DNA of 64,000 nt from Limosilactobacillus equigenerosi DSM 18793 = JCM 14505 (GCF_001311375.1 NZ_BBAS01000003.1:1-64000); one strand, 5' to 3'; shown: positions 39,569-48,459, counted from the first letter of the stretch. The notes: generated from the sequence alone by a model not told the origin. Made by a program: numbers and translations.

Positions 39569-40516
39569 ATGATGACAGAATACAAACGAAATCGTAAAAA
39601 TCAGATTAAAGCTGAACGGGCAATAATTTTAGCTCTTCGTGAAGCGGGTGGATCAGCTTCACGAAAGGAAATCCGACAATTAAGTATTGATCATGAATTT
39701 GAAGGTTTGACCTATGATTTGGTGTTTTATCAAATTCAAGGTAAGAAGAGTGCGTATACTCCGTTTAGTTTTGACTTTAATTTTGGGATTAAAAGCTTGT
39801 ATGCCGTAGGTTTTATTGAAGAACCACAGCGGGCAAAGGATTTAGTTTTAACTGAATTAGGATCACAAGTAGATTTATCTAAATACCCAACCGATGAACA
39901 ACAATTTGCGATTGATTCTTACTGGGAAAAGACGATTGAATTACGAAAAAAACGCAAAATGGCGGAAGAAGCAGCTGACTCCAAAGGAGAAGATGATAGT
40001 CAATCATCACTAGAAACCGATATCCAAGAAGGTTCGGATAATTTAGATGTCGATTGGAAATCACAATTATTAGCTCAATTAGAAGCGTTTAGTCCCGCTA
40101 AATTTGAAAGCTTTTCTCGGTTATTAATTTCTAAGATGGGTGTTCGTATTGACAAAGAACGCGGGATTGTTCGGTCGGGTGATCACGGAATTGATGGATT
40201 TGGATATTACACATCTGATGAATTCCGGACTAGTCGGGTTGCAATTCAATGTAAACGGTATACAACGGGGGCTGTTTCAGAACCTGAAATTGACCGATTT
40301 AAAGGGGTTATGGACAGTTTTAATGCTTAATATGGAATCTTCGTTACCACGAGTCACTTTACTCAGCGAGCCAAGCAGAAGACGACGCAAGGAAATAACA
40401 CGGTTACGTTGATTGATGGCCAGCAATTAGCCGACTTAGTTGAGAAATACGAATTGTTTGTTGAAAAAGTGGTAATCGAAACGTATAAGCTCAAAGATTA
40501 TTATTTTGAAGATTAA
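39569..40516 (+). CDS. mrr: Mrr-like restriction endonuclease (frameshifted)
   Basis: Start at ATG 39569 (MMTEYKRNRKN); an in-frame TTG lies three codons earlier and no clear SD is visible. Residues 1-100 are a winged-helix Mrr N-domain. A low-complexity acidic linker follows. The C-terminal Mrr catalytic domain has LISKMGVRIDKERGIVRSGD, HGIDGFGYY and RVAIQCKRY (D...QxK form of PD-(D/E)XK). A missing G near 40328 turns TGA-ATA context into TAA. The reading resumes YGIFVTTSHFTQRA and ends VEKVVIETYKLKDYYFED at 40516. It targets modified DNA and completes the defence island. Confidence 0.8.
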
Positions 40517-40623
40517 CTGTTAAGTGCTGAAACAGGGAAGCAAGGTGGATCAATTATTAACGTCAGTTGTTAAAAATCCGATTTTAGTGATAAAATAATT
40601 TTGCGAACAAAATATTCATTGTA

Positions 40624-40653
40624 GTTCATTGGACTTTCAGTGATAACACAAAG
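40624..40653 (+). repeat. 30-bp repeat flanking the ABC transporter locus, copy 1
   Basis: Starts GTTCATTGGACTTTCAGTGA and continues TAACACAAAG. 27 or more of 30 positions match 43986-44015. Directly followed by a terminator hairpin, as is the other copy. Confidence 0.75.
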
Positions 40654-40687
40654 CCCCGACGCTATTGCCCTAGCGTCGGGGCTTTTT
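40651..40687 (+). terminator. Rho-independent terminator
   Basis: aagccccgacgct / agcgtcggggctt with T-run. Strong, symmetrical hairpin after the mrr gene. Confidence 0.9.
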
Positions 40688-40784
40688 ATGTGGGTTAGTT
40701 AACAGGTCGTCTAATTATTAGCGACGGTTACTTAGCCACCAACCAATAATTTGAATCGAACTAATAAAAAGTAAGAAAAAACGC

Positions 40785-40812
40785 TTGCACTTTCTTAAAA
40801 CGCGGTTATAAT
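40785..40812 (+). promoter_or_regulatory. Promoter of the ABC transporter operon
   Basis: TTGCAC (40785-40790), 16-bp spacer, TATAAT (40807-40812), upstream of the leader peptide. Confidence 0.75.
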
Positions 40813-40844
40813 ATTAATTATCAATTAGAAAGGAGCTCGGTTTA

Positions 40845-40946
40845 ATGATGAGTTTAGTTAAGATGAGTCAAATGAACATGGCGTGTTGCGGAAACGGAAC
40901 ACATTTTTGTCATACACTCATTTCATTGAACCGAGCCCAATCTTAA
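40845..40946 (+). CDS. Met/Cys-rich leader peptide
   Basis: ATG at 40845 after aaaggag. The 33-residue peptide starts MMSLVKMSQMNMACCGNG and ends SLNRAQS: five Met, three Cys with a tandem Cys-Cys. It is followed by a terminator (40991-41028) and then an amino-acid ABC transporter. The start region gctcggtttaatg can pair with cattgaaccgagc at the end of the peptide gene (one G-U pair), so translation itself would open or close the leader fold. The design suggests attenuation by sulfur amino-acid supply. A second Cys-tract leader in this window (58793) supports this. Confidence 0.7.
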   Translation: MMSLVKMSQMNMACCGNGTHFCHTLISLNRAQS

Positions 40947-40990
40947 CATGGAGTTAATTACTTCATGAATTAAGCAAATAATGATGGCGG

Positions 40991-41028
40991 TCGGCCCCTC
41001 TTTGAATTGAGGAGTCGGCCGTTTTTGT
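40991..41028 (+). terminator. Attenuator terminator before the ABC transporter
   Basis: tcggcccctc / gaggagtcggccg hairpin with a small bulge, followed by TTTTTG. It lies between leader peptide and the first permease gene (ATG 41051), so readthrough must be regulated. Confidence 0.75.
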
Positions 41029-41050
41029 TTGCGAAGAAAGGAGTTATGGG

Positions 41051-41709
41051 ATGGATTGGACAATTATCCAGCAAAGTTTACCCCAGTTTGCGCATGGGTT
41101 TGGGTTAACGTTATGGTTGTCATTCGTCGGCATCATGGGGGCCGTTTTAGTCGGGCTCTTAGTTAGCTTAGCGCAGTATTGGCGGGTCAAGGGCCTGCAG
41201 CATTTGTTGGCGGGGTACGTTGCCTTTGCTTGAACACGCCACTTTTGATTCAACTGTTCTTTTTATATTATGCGTTCCCAGTTTTCGGCGTGAAATTAAG
41301 CGCCGTCACCTGTGGGATTGTGGGGTTGATCTTTCTCGGTGGGGGCTACATGGCAGAAGGCTTTAGTGGCGGGTTTGCAGCCGTTCCCAAGCGACAAATC
41401 GAAAGTGCCGTCGCCCTCGGAATGGTTCCCAAGCAAATTGCGCGCTACGTGGTATTACCACAGGGTCTAGCCTTGAGTGTGCCCGCTTTAGCTGCGAATG
41501 TGATTTTCTTGATTAAAGAGACCTCGATTTTTGCGGTGATTGCGATTCCGGAATTAACGAACACGGCGCTTGATTTGATTGGTTTGTATTACCGCTCGAA
41601 TGAATATTTGTTCATGTTGGTGATTGCCTATGCGCTGATTTTGATTCCGTTAATTGTATTCTTTGATTGGTTAGAAAGGAAGGTTCGCTATGGCGCATTC
41701 GGGAATTGA
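41051..41709 (+). CDS. Amino-acid ABC transporter permease 1 (frameshifted)
   Basis: ATG at 41051 after gaaaggag. About 219 residues after correcting a one-base shift near 41220. Five membrane segments with the His/Glu/Gln-type permease signature: PLLIQLFFLYYAFPVFGVKL and the EAA-loop equivalent ESAVALGMVPKQIARYVVLP. Its 3' end overlaps the second permease gene. Works with the second permease, the ATPase and the binding protein encoded downstream. Substrate probably cystine, judged from the leader peptide. Confidence 0.8.
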
Positions 41710-42363
41710 GATTTTATGGACCGGGCATAATTTAGTGCGGTTGCTAGTCGGTTTATGGACGTCAGTCTGGATTGCCGGCGTGTCGTTAATCCTCGGATTG
41801 CTTGTCGGGTTACTCTTCGGTCTTGCTCGGACCGGGAAGGCGCGGTTGGTCAATGGCATTTTGTGGCTCTACTTACAATTTTTCCGGATTGTCCCAACCG
41901 TGGTCTTATTGTTCTTGGTTTACTACATTTTGCCGCGCCAATTTAATTTAAACTGGCCAGCAAGTTGGATGGCAGTCCTGGCCTTTACTTTGTGGGTCGC
42001 CGCTGAATTTAGTGATGTCGTGCGGGGCGCATTGACCTCGGTTCCAAAGCACCAAATTGAAGCGGGTCAAGCCCTTGGACTTTCGCAAGGACAGTTATTC
42101 TGGTACGTGAAGTTACCGCAAGCGTGGCGCTTAGCTTTGCCAGCCACAGTTAACTTAGCGACCCGGGTGATTAAGACCACGTCCTTATTACTAATGATTA
42201 GTGTGATGGACGTCATTAACATTGGGCAACAAATTATTGAAGCTAATAATCAAACGCACCCCAACGGCGTCTTTTGGTCTATGGGTTCATTATGTTGCTG
42301 TATTTCATTGTTGATTATCCGTTAACGCGGTGGTCACATCGGTTAGCACAAACACGGAGGTAG
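41690..42363 (+). CDS. Amino-acid ABC transporter permease 2 (frameshift near the end)
   Basis: ATG at 41690 after aaaggaagg, overlapping permease 1 by 20 bp. About 224 residues with five membrane segments and the EAA loop EAGQALGLSQGQLFWYVKLP. A one-base error near 42275 moves the last residues out of frame. Corrected they read VYGFIMLLYFIVDYPLTRWS and end QTRR at 42363, three bases before the ATPase gene. It pairs with permease 1 as a heterodimer. Confidence 0.8.
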
Positions 42364-42366
42364 CAA

Positions 42367-43101
42367 ATGACAACACCAATTTTAACTGTGAGTCACCTAA
42401 ACCAATATTATGGTGACTGGCAAGCATTACATGATATTAATTTTGTAATTGCACCGGGCGAAGTGGTGGCCTTGTTAGGACCATCCGGCTCGGGGAAGAG
42501 TACCTTGATTCGGACCTTAAATGGACTTGAACCACTCCATGATGGTGAAATCACGTTTCAAGGGAAACCGGTTGATCCGAAAAAGTGGCCGGAATTACGG
42601 CAAAAAATTGGGATGGTCTTTCAAAGTTATGACTTATTCCCCAATTTGACGGTGCTGGATAATATCACCTTGGCACCCCAAAAGGTTCAACATCGTTCGC
42701 GCGCTGATGCGGAAGCCGAAGCCCGGCAATTATTGGAACGGGTGGGGTTAGCTGATCACGCCCAAGCATATCCGCGAGAACTTTCGGGCGGGCAACAACA
42801 ACGGGTTGCGATTGTCCGCGCATTAGCAATGCATCCCGACTTGATGCTGTTTGATGAAGTGACGGCGTCCTTGGATCCGGAAATGGTGCGGGGCGTCTTA
42901 GCGATTATCAAGGAATTAGCAGTTCAAGATCAGATGACGATGGTGATTGTGACCCATGAAATGAACTTTGCGGCGCAAGTGGCCGATCGGGTGTTGTTCC
43001 TAGAAAATGGGCGCTTAGTCGAAACCACGCCAGCCAAGCAGTTCTTTGCGCAGCCGCAAAGTGACCGGGCCGCAGAATTTTTAACTAGTATGGATTTTTA
43101 G
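42367..43101 (+). CDS. Amino-acid ABC transporter ATP-binding protein
   Basis: 244 residues, intact. Walker A GPSGSGKST, Q-loop VFQSYDLFPNLTVLDN, signature LSGGQQQR, Walker B LMLFDEVTASLDPE, switch His in VTHEMNFA. A GlnQ/HisP-type polar amino-acid importer ATPase. The Walker B carries DEVTASLD rather than DEPTSALD, a variant seen in several Lactobacillales importers. Lies between permease 2 and the binding protein. Confidence 0.9.
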   Translation: MTTPILTVSHLNQYYGDWQALHDINFVIAPGEVVALLGPSGSGKSTLIRTLNGLEPLHDGEITFQGKPVDPKKWPELRQKIGMVFQSYDLFPNLTVLDNITLAPQKVQHRSRADAEAEARQLLERVGLADHAQAYPRELSGGQQQRVAIVRALAMHPDLMLFDEVTASLDPEMVRGVLAIIKELAVQDQMTMVIVTHEMNFAAQVADRVLFLENGRLVETTPAKQFFAQPQSDRAAEFLTSMDF

Positions 43102-43114
43102 GAGGATTTGAATC

Positions 43115-43966
43115 ATGAAGAAGCAATGGAAGCATTTATTAGCAGCTGGGTTATTAGTAGCCAGTGTGGTCGGAACTAGTTTGGGGTTGGTAAACCATGC
43201 TACGACCACGGCCCACGCGGATAGTAATCCAAGTTCGGTGGCCGCAATTAAGAAACGGGGCACGATTAAGATTGCGGTCTTTGGGGACTTACCACCATAT
43301 GGTTGGGTGAACAAAGACGGCCAACGGGTTGGTTACGATGTTCGGTTAGCCCGCCAAATTGGTAAGGACCTCGGAGTAAAGGTGAAGTTCGTGCAAGTAA
43401 ACGCTAATAACCGGGTGGATACGTTGAACGCGAATAAGGCCGATTTAGTCTTGGCAAACTTCACGGTTACGCCGGAACGGAAGCATGTTGTTGACTTTGC
43501 CAAGCCATACATGAAGGTTTCGGTAGGGGTTGTTTCACCAAAGGACAAGCCAATCACGAAGGTGAGCCAATTAAAGGGTAAGCAATTGATCGTGACGAAG
43601 GGGACGACGGCCGAAAACTACTTCACGAGTAAGCAACCAGGAGTCAAGTTATTGAAGTTTGATTCCAAGACGCAACAATTTAACGCCTTGAAGAACAAGC
43701 GGGCGGTGGCATTAGCCGATGATAATTCTTACTTATACGCTTGGGTGAAGAAGAATCCAAACTACACGGTCGGAATTAAGACATTGGGACCAAACCAAAT
43801 GATTTCACCAGCCGTTAAGAAGGGCAACAAGTCCTTATTGAAGTGGACGAACCAAGAAATCACGAAGTTGTCTAAGGATGGTTTCTTTACGGATGACTAC
43901 AATCAAGAATTAAAGCCTTACTTTGGTGATGAAGTCAAGCCAAGCGATATTGTGTTAGAAAAGTAA
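43115..43966 (+). CDS. Extracellular amino-acid-binding protein (SBP family 3)
   Basis: 283 residues, intact, after taggagg. Signal sequence KHLLAAGLLVASVVGTSLGL with no lipobox Cys visible, so it may be anchored by its N-terminal helix or released. The SBP_bac_3 core is clear: IKKRGTIKIAVFGDLPPYGW, GYDVRLARQIGKDLGVKVKF and LVLANFTVTPERKHVVDFAKPY. It ends before a bidirectional terminator. Likely binds cystine or a related amino acid. Confidence 0.9.
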   Translation: MKKQWKHLLAAGLLVASVVGTSLGLVNHATTTAHADSNPSSVAAIKKRGTIKIAVFGDLPPYGWVNKDGQRVGYDVRLARQIGKDLGVKVKFVQVNANNRVDTLNANKADLVLANFTVTPERKHVVDFAKPYMKVSVGVVSPKDKPITKVSQLKGKQLIVTKGTTAENYFTSKQPGVKLLKFDSKTQQFNALKNKRAVALADDNSYLYAWVKKNPNYTVGIKTLGPNQMISPAVKKGNKSLLKWTNQEITKLSKDGFFTDDYNQELKPYFGDEVKPSDIVLEK

Positions 43967-43985
43967 AATGAAGGTAATCATTGAT

Positions 43986-44015
43986 GTTCATTGAACGTTC
44001 AGTGATAACACAAAG
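43986..44015 (+). repeat. 30-bp repeat flanking the ABC transporter locus, copy 2
   Basis: Starts GTTCATTGAACGTTCAGTGA and continues TAACACAAAG; partner of 40624-40653. Also leads straight into a terminator hairpin. Confidence 0.75.
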
Positions 44016-44128
44016 ACGGCCTCCCGGATTGGGAGACCGTCTTTCTTGTATGCAAGTAATTAGGTAAGTAGAGAAAATTGGGTACGATGCATACACGGAG
44101 TATCAGCACTAGGGAAACACTAGTGCTT
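44010..44128 (-). ncRNA. Small RNA I (tandem paralogue, minus strand)
   Basis: Minus-strand promoter TTAACA (44163-44158), 17-bp spacer, TACAAT (44140-44135). The transcript has hairpin GCACTAG/CTAGTGC, a conserved linker TACTCCGTG, a second helix TGTATGCA/TGCATACA enclosing CTACTTACCT, and the terminator 44012-44044 (aaagacgg stem), which also ends the plus-strand ABC operon. No reading frame with an SD. Its copy at 44256-44395 keeps linker and loop but has different, still complementary, helices. Confidence 0.65.
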
Positions 44129-44255
44129 GCCATCATTGTACCTATAATTAACGCCAGTGTTAAGACATCACTAAATATATACAAAATGGCGAAAGTTGTT
44201 GCTTCCCAACGGATGGAACGTATTTAAGGCCTGAAAAAAAGATGATGTTTTTAAC

Positions 44256-44395
44256 AAAAAAAAGAGGCCCCGGCAACGGAGCCCCTTACATTGCATGTAT
44301 TTGTAACAGGTAAGTAGAATAAAAGTTATTATATACATGCACACACGGAGTACACACTAGGAAACAAATTTAGGACGGTAGTTTCCTAGTGCATA
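44256..44395 (-). ncRNA. Small RNA II (tandem paralogue, minus strand)
   Basis: Minus-strand promoter TTCACA (44430-44425), 17-bp spacer, TACAAT (44407-44402). Hairpin ACTAGGAAAC/GTTTCCTAGT, linker TACTCCGTG, helix TACATGCA/TGCATGTA enclosing CTACTTACCT, then terminator GGGGCTCCG/CGGGGCCTC with eight T on the minus strand. Same layout as small RNA I, with compensatory changes in both helices. Confidence 0.65.
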
Positions 44396-44542
44396 GAATG
44401 TATTGTACAACTTAATTTGCCAATTGTGAAGACTTAGAGTTATATATACAAACAGACGTTAATCCGTGGGGCTGTAAGGGTTAAGACACTTTGTGAGGTG
44501 AAATTAAAGTTTGGTTTAAAAAGATAAAATTTTAATGAGATA

Positions 44543-44572
44543 TTGTCAGTTCCTAGTTCAGCGCGCTACAAT
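44543..44572 (+). promoter_or_regulatory. Promoter of the K+ channel gene (leaderless)
   Basis: TTGTCA (44543-44548), 18-bp spacer, TACAAT (44567-44572). The start codon begins at 44579, seven bases after the -10, which predicts an mRNA beginning at or next to the A of ATG with no SD. Confidence 0.6.
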
Positions 44573-44578
44573 TTGGGT

Positions 44579-45311
44579 ATGAAAAAGATAGTTGAAACAG
44601 TCCGAACCCACCGTTCGGTTTATATTGGATATCAAGTGTTAATGGCTTTTTTTGGCAATTGTCTCAATCGTGATGATTGTGATGGATTATTCAGGCGAGT
44701 TAGATATTGATACCCCGCCCCTAATTTTTGTTGATTATGGGATTTGGGGGATTTTCGTCGTGGATTATGTAATCCGGTTCGGGGCTGCGACCTCAAAACG
44801 CTCCTTTGTGATTCATCATATCGCGGATTTATTATCAATCATTCCGGTTAGTGGGCTCTTTGATTTCTTCCGGATGTCACGGATTGGGCGGGCCCTCCGG
44901 ATCGTTCATTTACTCCGTTTACTCCGGATTGTTGGGTTAGTCGGTCGCCTCGAACGCTTTTTCCAACTTCGGGGCATGTTCTATTACTTATACTTATCGA
45001 TGGGCACGATGCTGTTTACGTCCGGTATTTTTAGTATTAGCGAGCATGTTAGTTTCATGACCGGGCTCTGGCTATCGATTACGACGACCATGACCGTTGG
45101 GTACGGTGATGTTGCGCCCGTTACGGTCTTAGGAAAAGTGGCGGCCGTGATTGATATGTTCCTTGGGATTGGTTTCATTGGGATGTTAACCAGTAGCATC
45201 ACCAACGTTTTTTCACGGGAAGAAACGGACGTTGAACGCCTGGAGAAGAAGATTGATCTCTTGACGGAAGAGATTAAGGCCTTGAAAGAGCAACAATCAC
45301 AGGATGATTAG
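44579..45311 (+). CDS. Voltage-gated potassium channel (frameshifted)
   Basis: ATG at 44579 (MKKIVETVRTHRSVYIGYQV). One extra T near 44650 shifts the frame. The remaining 219 residues contain S1-S3-like helices, an S4 with regularly spaced Arg (RMSRIGRALRIVHLLRLLRI), and the selectivity filter TMTVGYGDVAP between two pore helices. A cytoplasmic coiled coil follows (ETDVERLEKKIDLLTEEIKA). About 245 residues, a six-TM Kv-type channel common in lactobacilli. No SD is seen; the message seems leaderless. Confidence 0.85.
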
Positions 45312-45340
45312 GGAATTGCAACATTAACTGTCAGCGTATT

Positions 45341-45384
45341 AACGATCAAGGAAGGATGGCGACATCTTTGCTTGGTCGTTTTTT
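45341..45384 (+). terminator. Rho-independent terminator
   Basis: aacgatcaag / cttggtcgtt with a long loop and TTTTTTG, 30 bp after the K+ channel stop. Confidence 0.75.
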
Positions 45385-45437
45385 GTTGCAATAATGTTCT
45401 AGTGTGGGGTGGAAATAAGTTCAAGAATACGTTAAAA

Positions 45438-45451
45438 TGAAAGCGCATACA
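45438..45451 (+). promoter_or_regulatory. cre site (CcpA)
   Basis: TGAAAGCGCATACA matches the TGNAANCGNNNNCA consensus, located just downstream of a -10-like TTAAAAT and before the ribose cluster. Predicts catabolite repression. Confidence 0.7.
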
Positions 45452-45478
45452 AAACGGAAAAAGGAGCGCGAATTTAAA

Positions 45479-46498
45479 ATGACGAAGATTAATTTACGAC
45501 CAGATATGTTTCATGAACATGAGTTTACGTTATTAGAAAATGATGATTTTCAAGTGACGACCTTTAAATATCCATCGGGGATTGAAGCAGCAACGATTCG
45601 TAATTCACGGGGCTATTTAACAGTCCTCCCATTTTACGGGTTAATTGTCTGGGATGCGGTGTTTGATGGGATTTCGCTGAAGATGAAGGATGCCTTTACG
45701 CAACCATTACCTGGAAAAGAGATCGCGGATACGTACGGATGTTTCCAATTTAATTCGGGATTGTTAGCCAACGGGAATCCAGCCCCGGAAGATACGCATC
45801 AACAACACGGGGAATTTCCAACGAGTCGGATGGATCGCGCTTTCTTAACGGTCACTGATCATAACTTGGCCGTCCACGCAGAACATGAATATGTGAAAGG
45901 GTTTGGGGATCACTATTTGGCCCAACCGAGGGTGACGATGCACGCCGATAGTGGCTTATTTGACCTGGAAATGCAGGTAACGAACCTGTCGAACAGTCAA
46001 GCAATGCCACTGCAATACATGTGTCACATGAATTATGCTTACCAAGATCAAGCGCAAATTAGTTCCAACATTCCGGACGAAGCCTTTACGTTGCGCCAAA
46101 CGATTCCAGCCCATGTCCACCCGAATGAAGACTGGCTGGCCTTTAATGATGAACTCAAGCAAAGTGGGCGGTTAATTAATTGCTTAGATGATGCCAAGCA
46201 CTATGATCCGGAAATTGTCTTTTTCTCCAGTGATTTAACCAAGTACGCAGCGGAAGCTGAATTTAAGATGACGGCTGGGGAAGGGAAGCATTTTGTGACG
46301 AAGTTTAAGACTGCCGATTTTCCAATCGTGACGCGGTGGTTAATGTACAACGGGGACCAACAAGTGGCCGCCTTTGCCCTGCCAGGGACGAGTACGCCAG
46401 AAGGTCGCTTAGCAGCCCAAAAGGCAGGAACGTTGATTATGTTGCCACCACACGCAACGAAACATTTCCATGTCACCACGGGGTTAGTAAAGGATTAA
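45479..46498 (+). CDS. DUF4432/aldose-1-epimerase-like protein
   Basis: ATG at 45479 after aaaaaggagcg; an in-frame upstream ATG overlaps the cre and is unlikely. 339 residues, intact. Galactose-mutarotase-like beta-sandwich pattern with SRGYLTVLPFYGLIVWDAVF, HGEFPTSRMDRAF (His after NSGLLANGNPAPEDTHQQ) and LQYMCHMNYAY. DUF4432 proteins bind sugars and are usually linked to pentose catabolism. Here the gene opens a ribose cluster, so it may interconvert anomers of ribose or an analogue. Confidence 0.8.
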   Translation: MTKINLRPDMFHEHEFTLLENDDFQVTTFKYPSGIEAATIRNSRGYLTVLPFYGLIVWDAVFDGISLKMKDAFTQPLPGKEIADTYGCFQFNSGLLANGNPAPEDTHQQHGEFPTSRMDRAFLTVTDHNLAVHAEHEYVKGFGDHYLAQPRVTMHADSGLFDLEMQVTNLSNSQAMPLQYMCHMNYAYQDQAQISSNIPDEAFTLRQTIPAHVHPNEDWLAFNDELKQSGRLINCLDDAKHYDPEIVFFSSDLTKYAAEAEFKMTAGEGKHFVTKFKTADFPIVTRWLMYNGDQQVAAFALPGTSTPEGRLAAQKAGTLIMLPPHATKHFHVTTGLVKD

Positions 46499-46508
46499 GG
46501 TGCCTAAA

Positions 46509-47404
46509 ATGAAGTACGATGTAGTAGTTGTTGGCTCGAATATGATGGAATTAACGACCGATGTGGACCGGATGCCGCAATTAGGGGAAACGGTGGCCGC
46601 CCCGAGTTTCCATACCGCCTTTGGGGGCAAAGGGGCGAACCAAGCCTATGCCGCCGCTCAATTAGGTTCCAAAGTAGCGATGATTTCCGTGGTTGGTGAT
46701 GATAGTTTTGGTCGTGACTATTACGAACATTTCCAACAAAGTGGGATTGATGTCAGTGCAGTTGAAGTTGGCCATCAAGCCAATGGGGTGGCACCATGTT
46801 TCATTCAAGGAAATCTTAATAGTATTATCGTTGTCCAAGGGGCGAATGCTGAATTGACGCCGGCGATGGTGGATCAACATCGGGACTTATTAGCCAAAGC
46901 TAAATTAATTGTGTTACAACAAGAAATCAGTTTAGCAACGGATTACCGGGTGATTGAAATTGCCAATGAATTCGGCGTACCAGCACTTCTAAATCCGGCG
47001 CCGGCCAATGACGAGATTAATTATGACTACGTCCGGCGAGTACAGTTCTATGCGCCGAACGAAACGGAATTAGGGCGGTTAACGCATTTGCCAGTAGCCA
47101 CTTTGGATGAGATTAAGGTGGCCGCACATCAATTGGTTGCCGATGGCGTGCAAAATATGATTGTCACGCTTGGCGCTCGTGGCGTGTTATGGGTGAATGC
47201 AACGACCGAATTGTTAATTCCGGCCGAAACGGTTTCGGCCGTCGATTCAATTGGGGCTGGTGACGCTTTGTGGGTGCCTTTGCCCATTACTACACGGCGG
47301 GGTCAGATATCCCAACCTCCTTACAACAAGCCAATCATTATGCGGCGCTGACGGTAACCAAGCCAGGCAGCCAAACGTCGTATCCACGGGCGGATGAAAT
47401 GTGA
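46509..47404 (+). CDS. PfkB-family sugar kinase, ribokinase-like (frameshift near the end)
   Basis: Start chosen at ATG 46509 (MKYDVVVVGSNMMELTTDVD); a GTG three codons upstream is possible. About 298 residues. N-terminal PfkB motif GGKGANQAYAAAQLG, catalytic region SIGAGDA. One missing T near 47267 moves the end out of frame. The corrected sequence continues FVGAFAHYYTAGSDIP and ends SYPRADEM at 47404. A second ribokinase gene follows, so the two kinases may serve different sugars, or this one belongs with the DUF4432 gene 10 bp upstream. Confidence 0.8.
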
Positions 47405-47421
47405 AAATGATTTAAATTTTC

Positions 47422-47458
47422 TGAAAACCTTTTCAAAAATATCTTGAAACCGTTTTCT
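47422..47458 (+). promoter_or_regulatory. cre-like sites before rbsK
   Basis: TGAAAACCTTTTCA (47422-47435) and TGAAACCGTTTTCT (47445-47458) lie in tandem upstream of rbsK. The second deviates from the cre consensus at one end, the first in the central CG. Confidence 0.55.
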
Positions 47459-47517
47459 AAGTTCGGTAAGATAGTTGTTGCGCTTAAAAATCTTAAATCA
47501 AAGAGAGGGATTAAAAG

Positions 47518-48441
47518 ATGACAAATAAAGTCGCAGTTTTAGGGAGTATCAATGTCGATACCACTTACCACGTTGACCGGTTCCCATTACCAGGGGAAAC
47601 GATCTCCGCGAACGCCAAGAGTTCAGCGCCCGGTGGTAAGGGGGCCAATCAAGCGGTAGCCGCTGCTCGGTCAGGGGCGACGACGAGCTTCATTGGGGCC
47701 GTAGGGAACGACAGTGAAGGTCAATACATGTTAGAAATGTTAAAGGCCGATCAAATTAACGTTGACCACATTGCTACGAACAATGTCCAAGGGACCGGGA
47801 CGGCCTTGATTACGTTAGATGCGAATGGTCAAAACGACATTATGGTGTTTGGTGGTGCTAACCAAGCCATGACGGTGGCTGATTTAGATGGTTTTGAAGC
47901 CGTAGCCGAAGAACTTGATTTCTTGGTGACGCAATTCGAAACGCCACAAGCAGTTGCGAAGGAAGCGTTCAAGATTGCTAAGCAACATGATGTCGTAACG
48001 GTTTTGAACCCAGCCCCTGCGGCTGCAATCGATCCAGAATTATTACAATACACGGATGTGATTGCGCCGAATGAAACGGAAAGTGAAGTCTTGACGGGCA
48101 TTAAGGTGGATAGTGAAGCTGCGATGGCAAAGACGGCTGCTTACTTTAAGGAACAAGGGGTTCAAACGACCTTAATTACGCTCGGTGAAAAAGGGGTTTA
48201 CTACTCAGTGAATGGAACGAGCGGCATTGTACCAGCCTTTAAGGTAAAGCCAGTTGATACTACGGCGGCTGGGGACACGTTTATCGGTGGTTTGGTTTCA
48301 CAATTGAACCCAGACTTTAGTAACGTTGCCGATGCAATTAAGTACGCTCAACGGGCATCAAGCTTAACGGTGCAAGGAATGGGGGCAATGCCTTCAATTC
48401 CAACGCACGACCAAGTGATTGCAGCATTAAACGAAAACTAA
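47518..48441 (+). CDS. rbsK: Ribokinase
   Basis: 307 residues, intact, after agagaggga. LGSINVDTTYHVDRFPLPGE start, GGKGANQAVAAARSGA, and PVDTTAAGDTFIGGLV with the anion hole and catalytic Asp. Phosphorylates ribose at O5 using ATP. First gene of a compact run with rbsD and a sugar permease, preceded by cre-like sites. Confidence 0.95.
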   Translation: MTNKVAVLGSINVDTTYHVDRFPLPGETISANAKSSAPGGKGANQAVAAARSGATTSFIGAVGNDSEGQYMLEMLKADQINVDHIATNNVQGTGTALITLDANGQNDIMVFGGANQAMTVADLDGFEAVAEELDFLVTQFETPQAVAKEAFKIAKQHDVVTVLNPAPAAAIDPELLQYTDVIAPNETESEVLTGIKVDSEAAMAKTAAYFKEQGVQTTLITLGEKGVYYSVNGTSGIVPAFKVKPVDTTAAGDTFIGGLVSQLNPDFSNVADAIKYAQRASSLTVQGMGAMPSIPTHDQVIAALNEN

Positions 48442-48459
48442 TAATCGAGGCAGTTAAAA

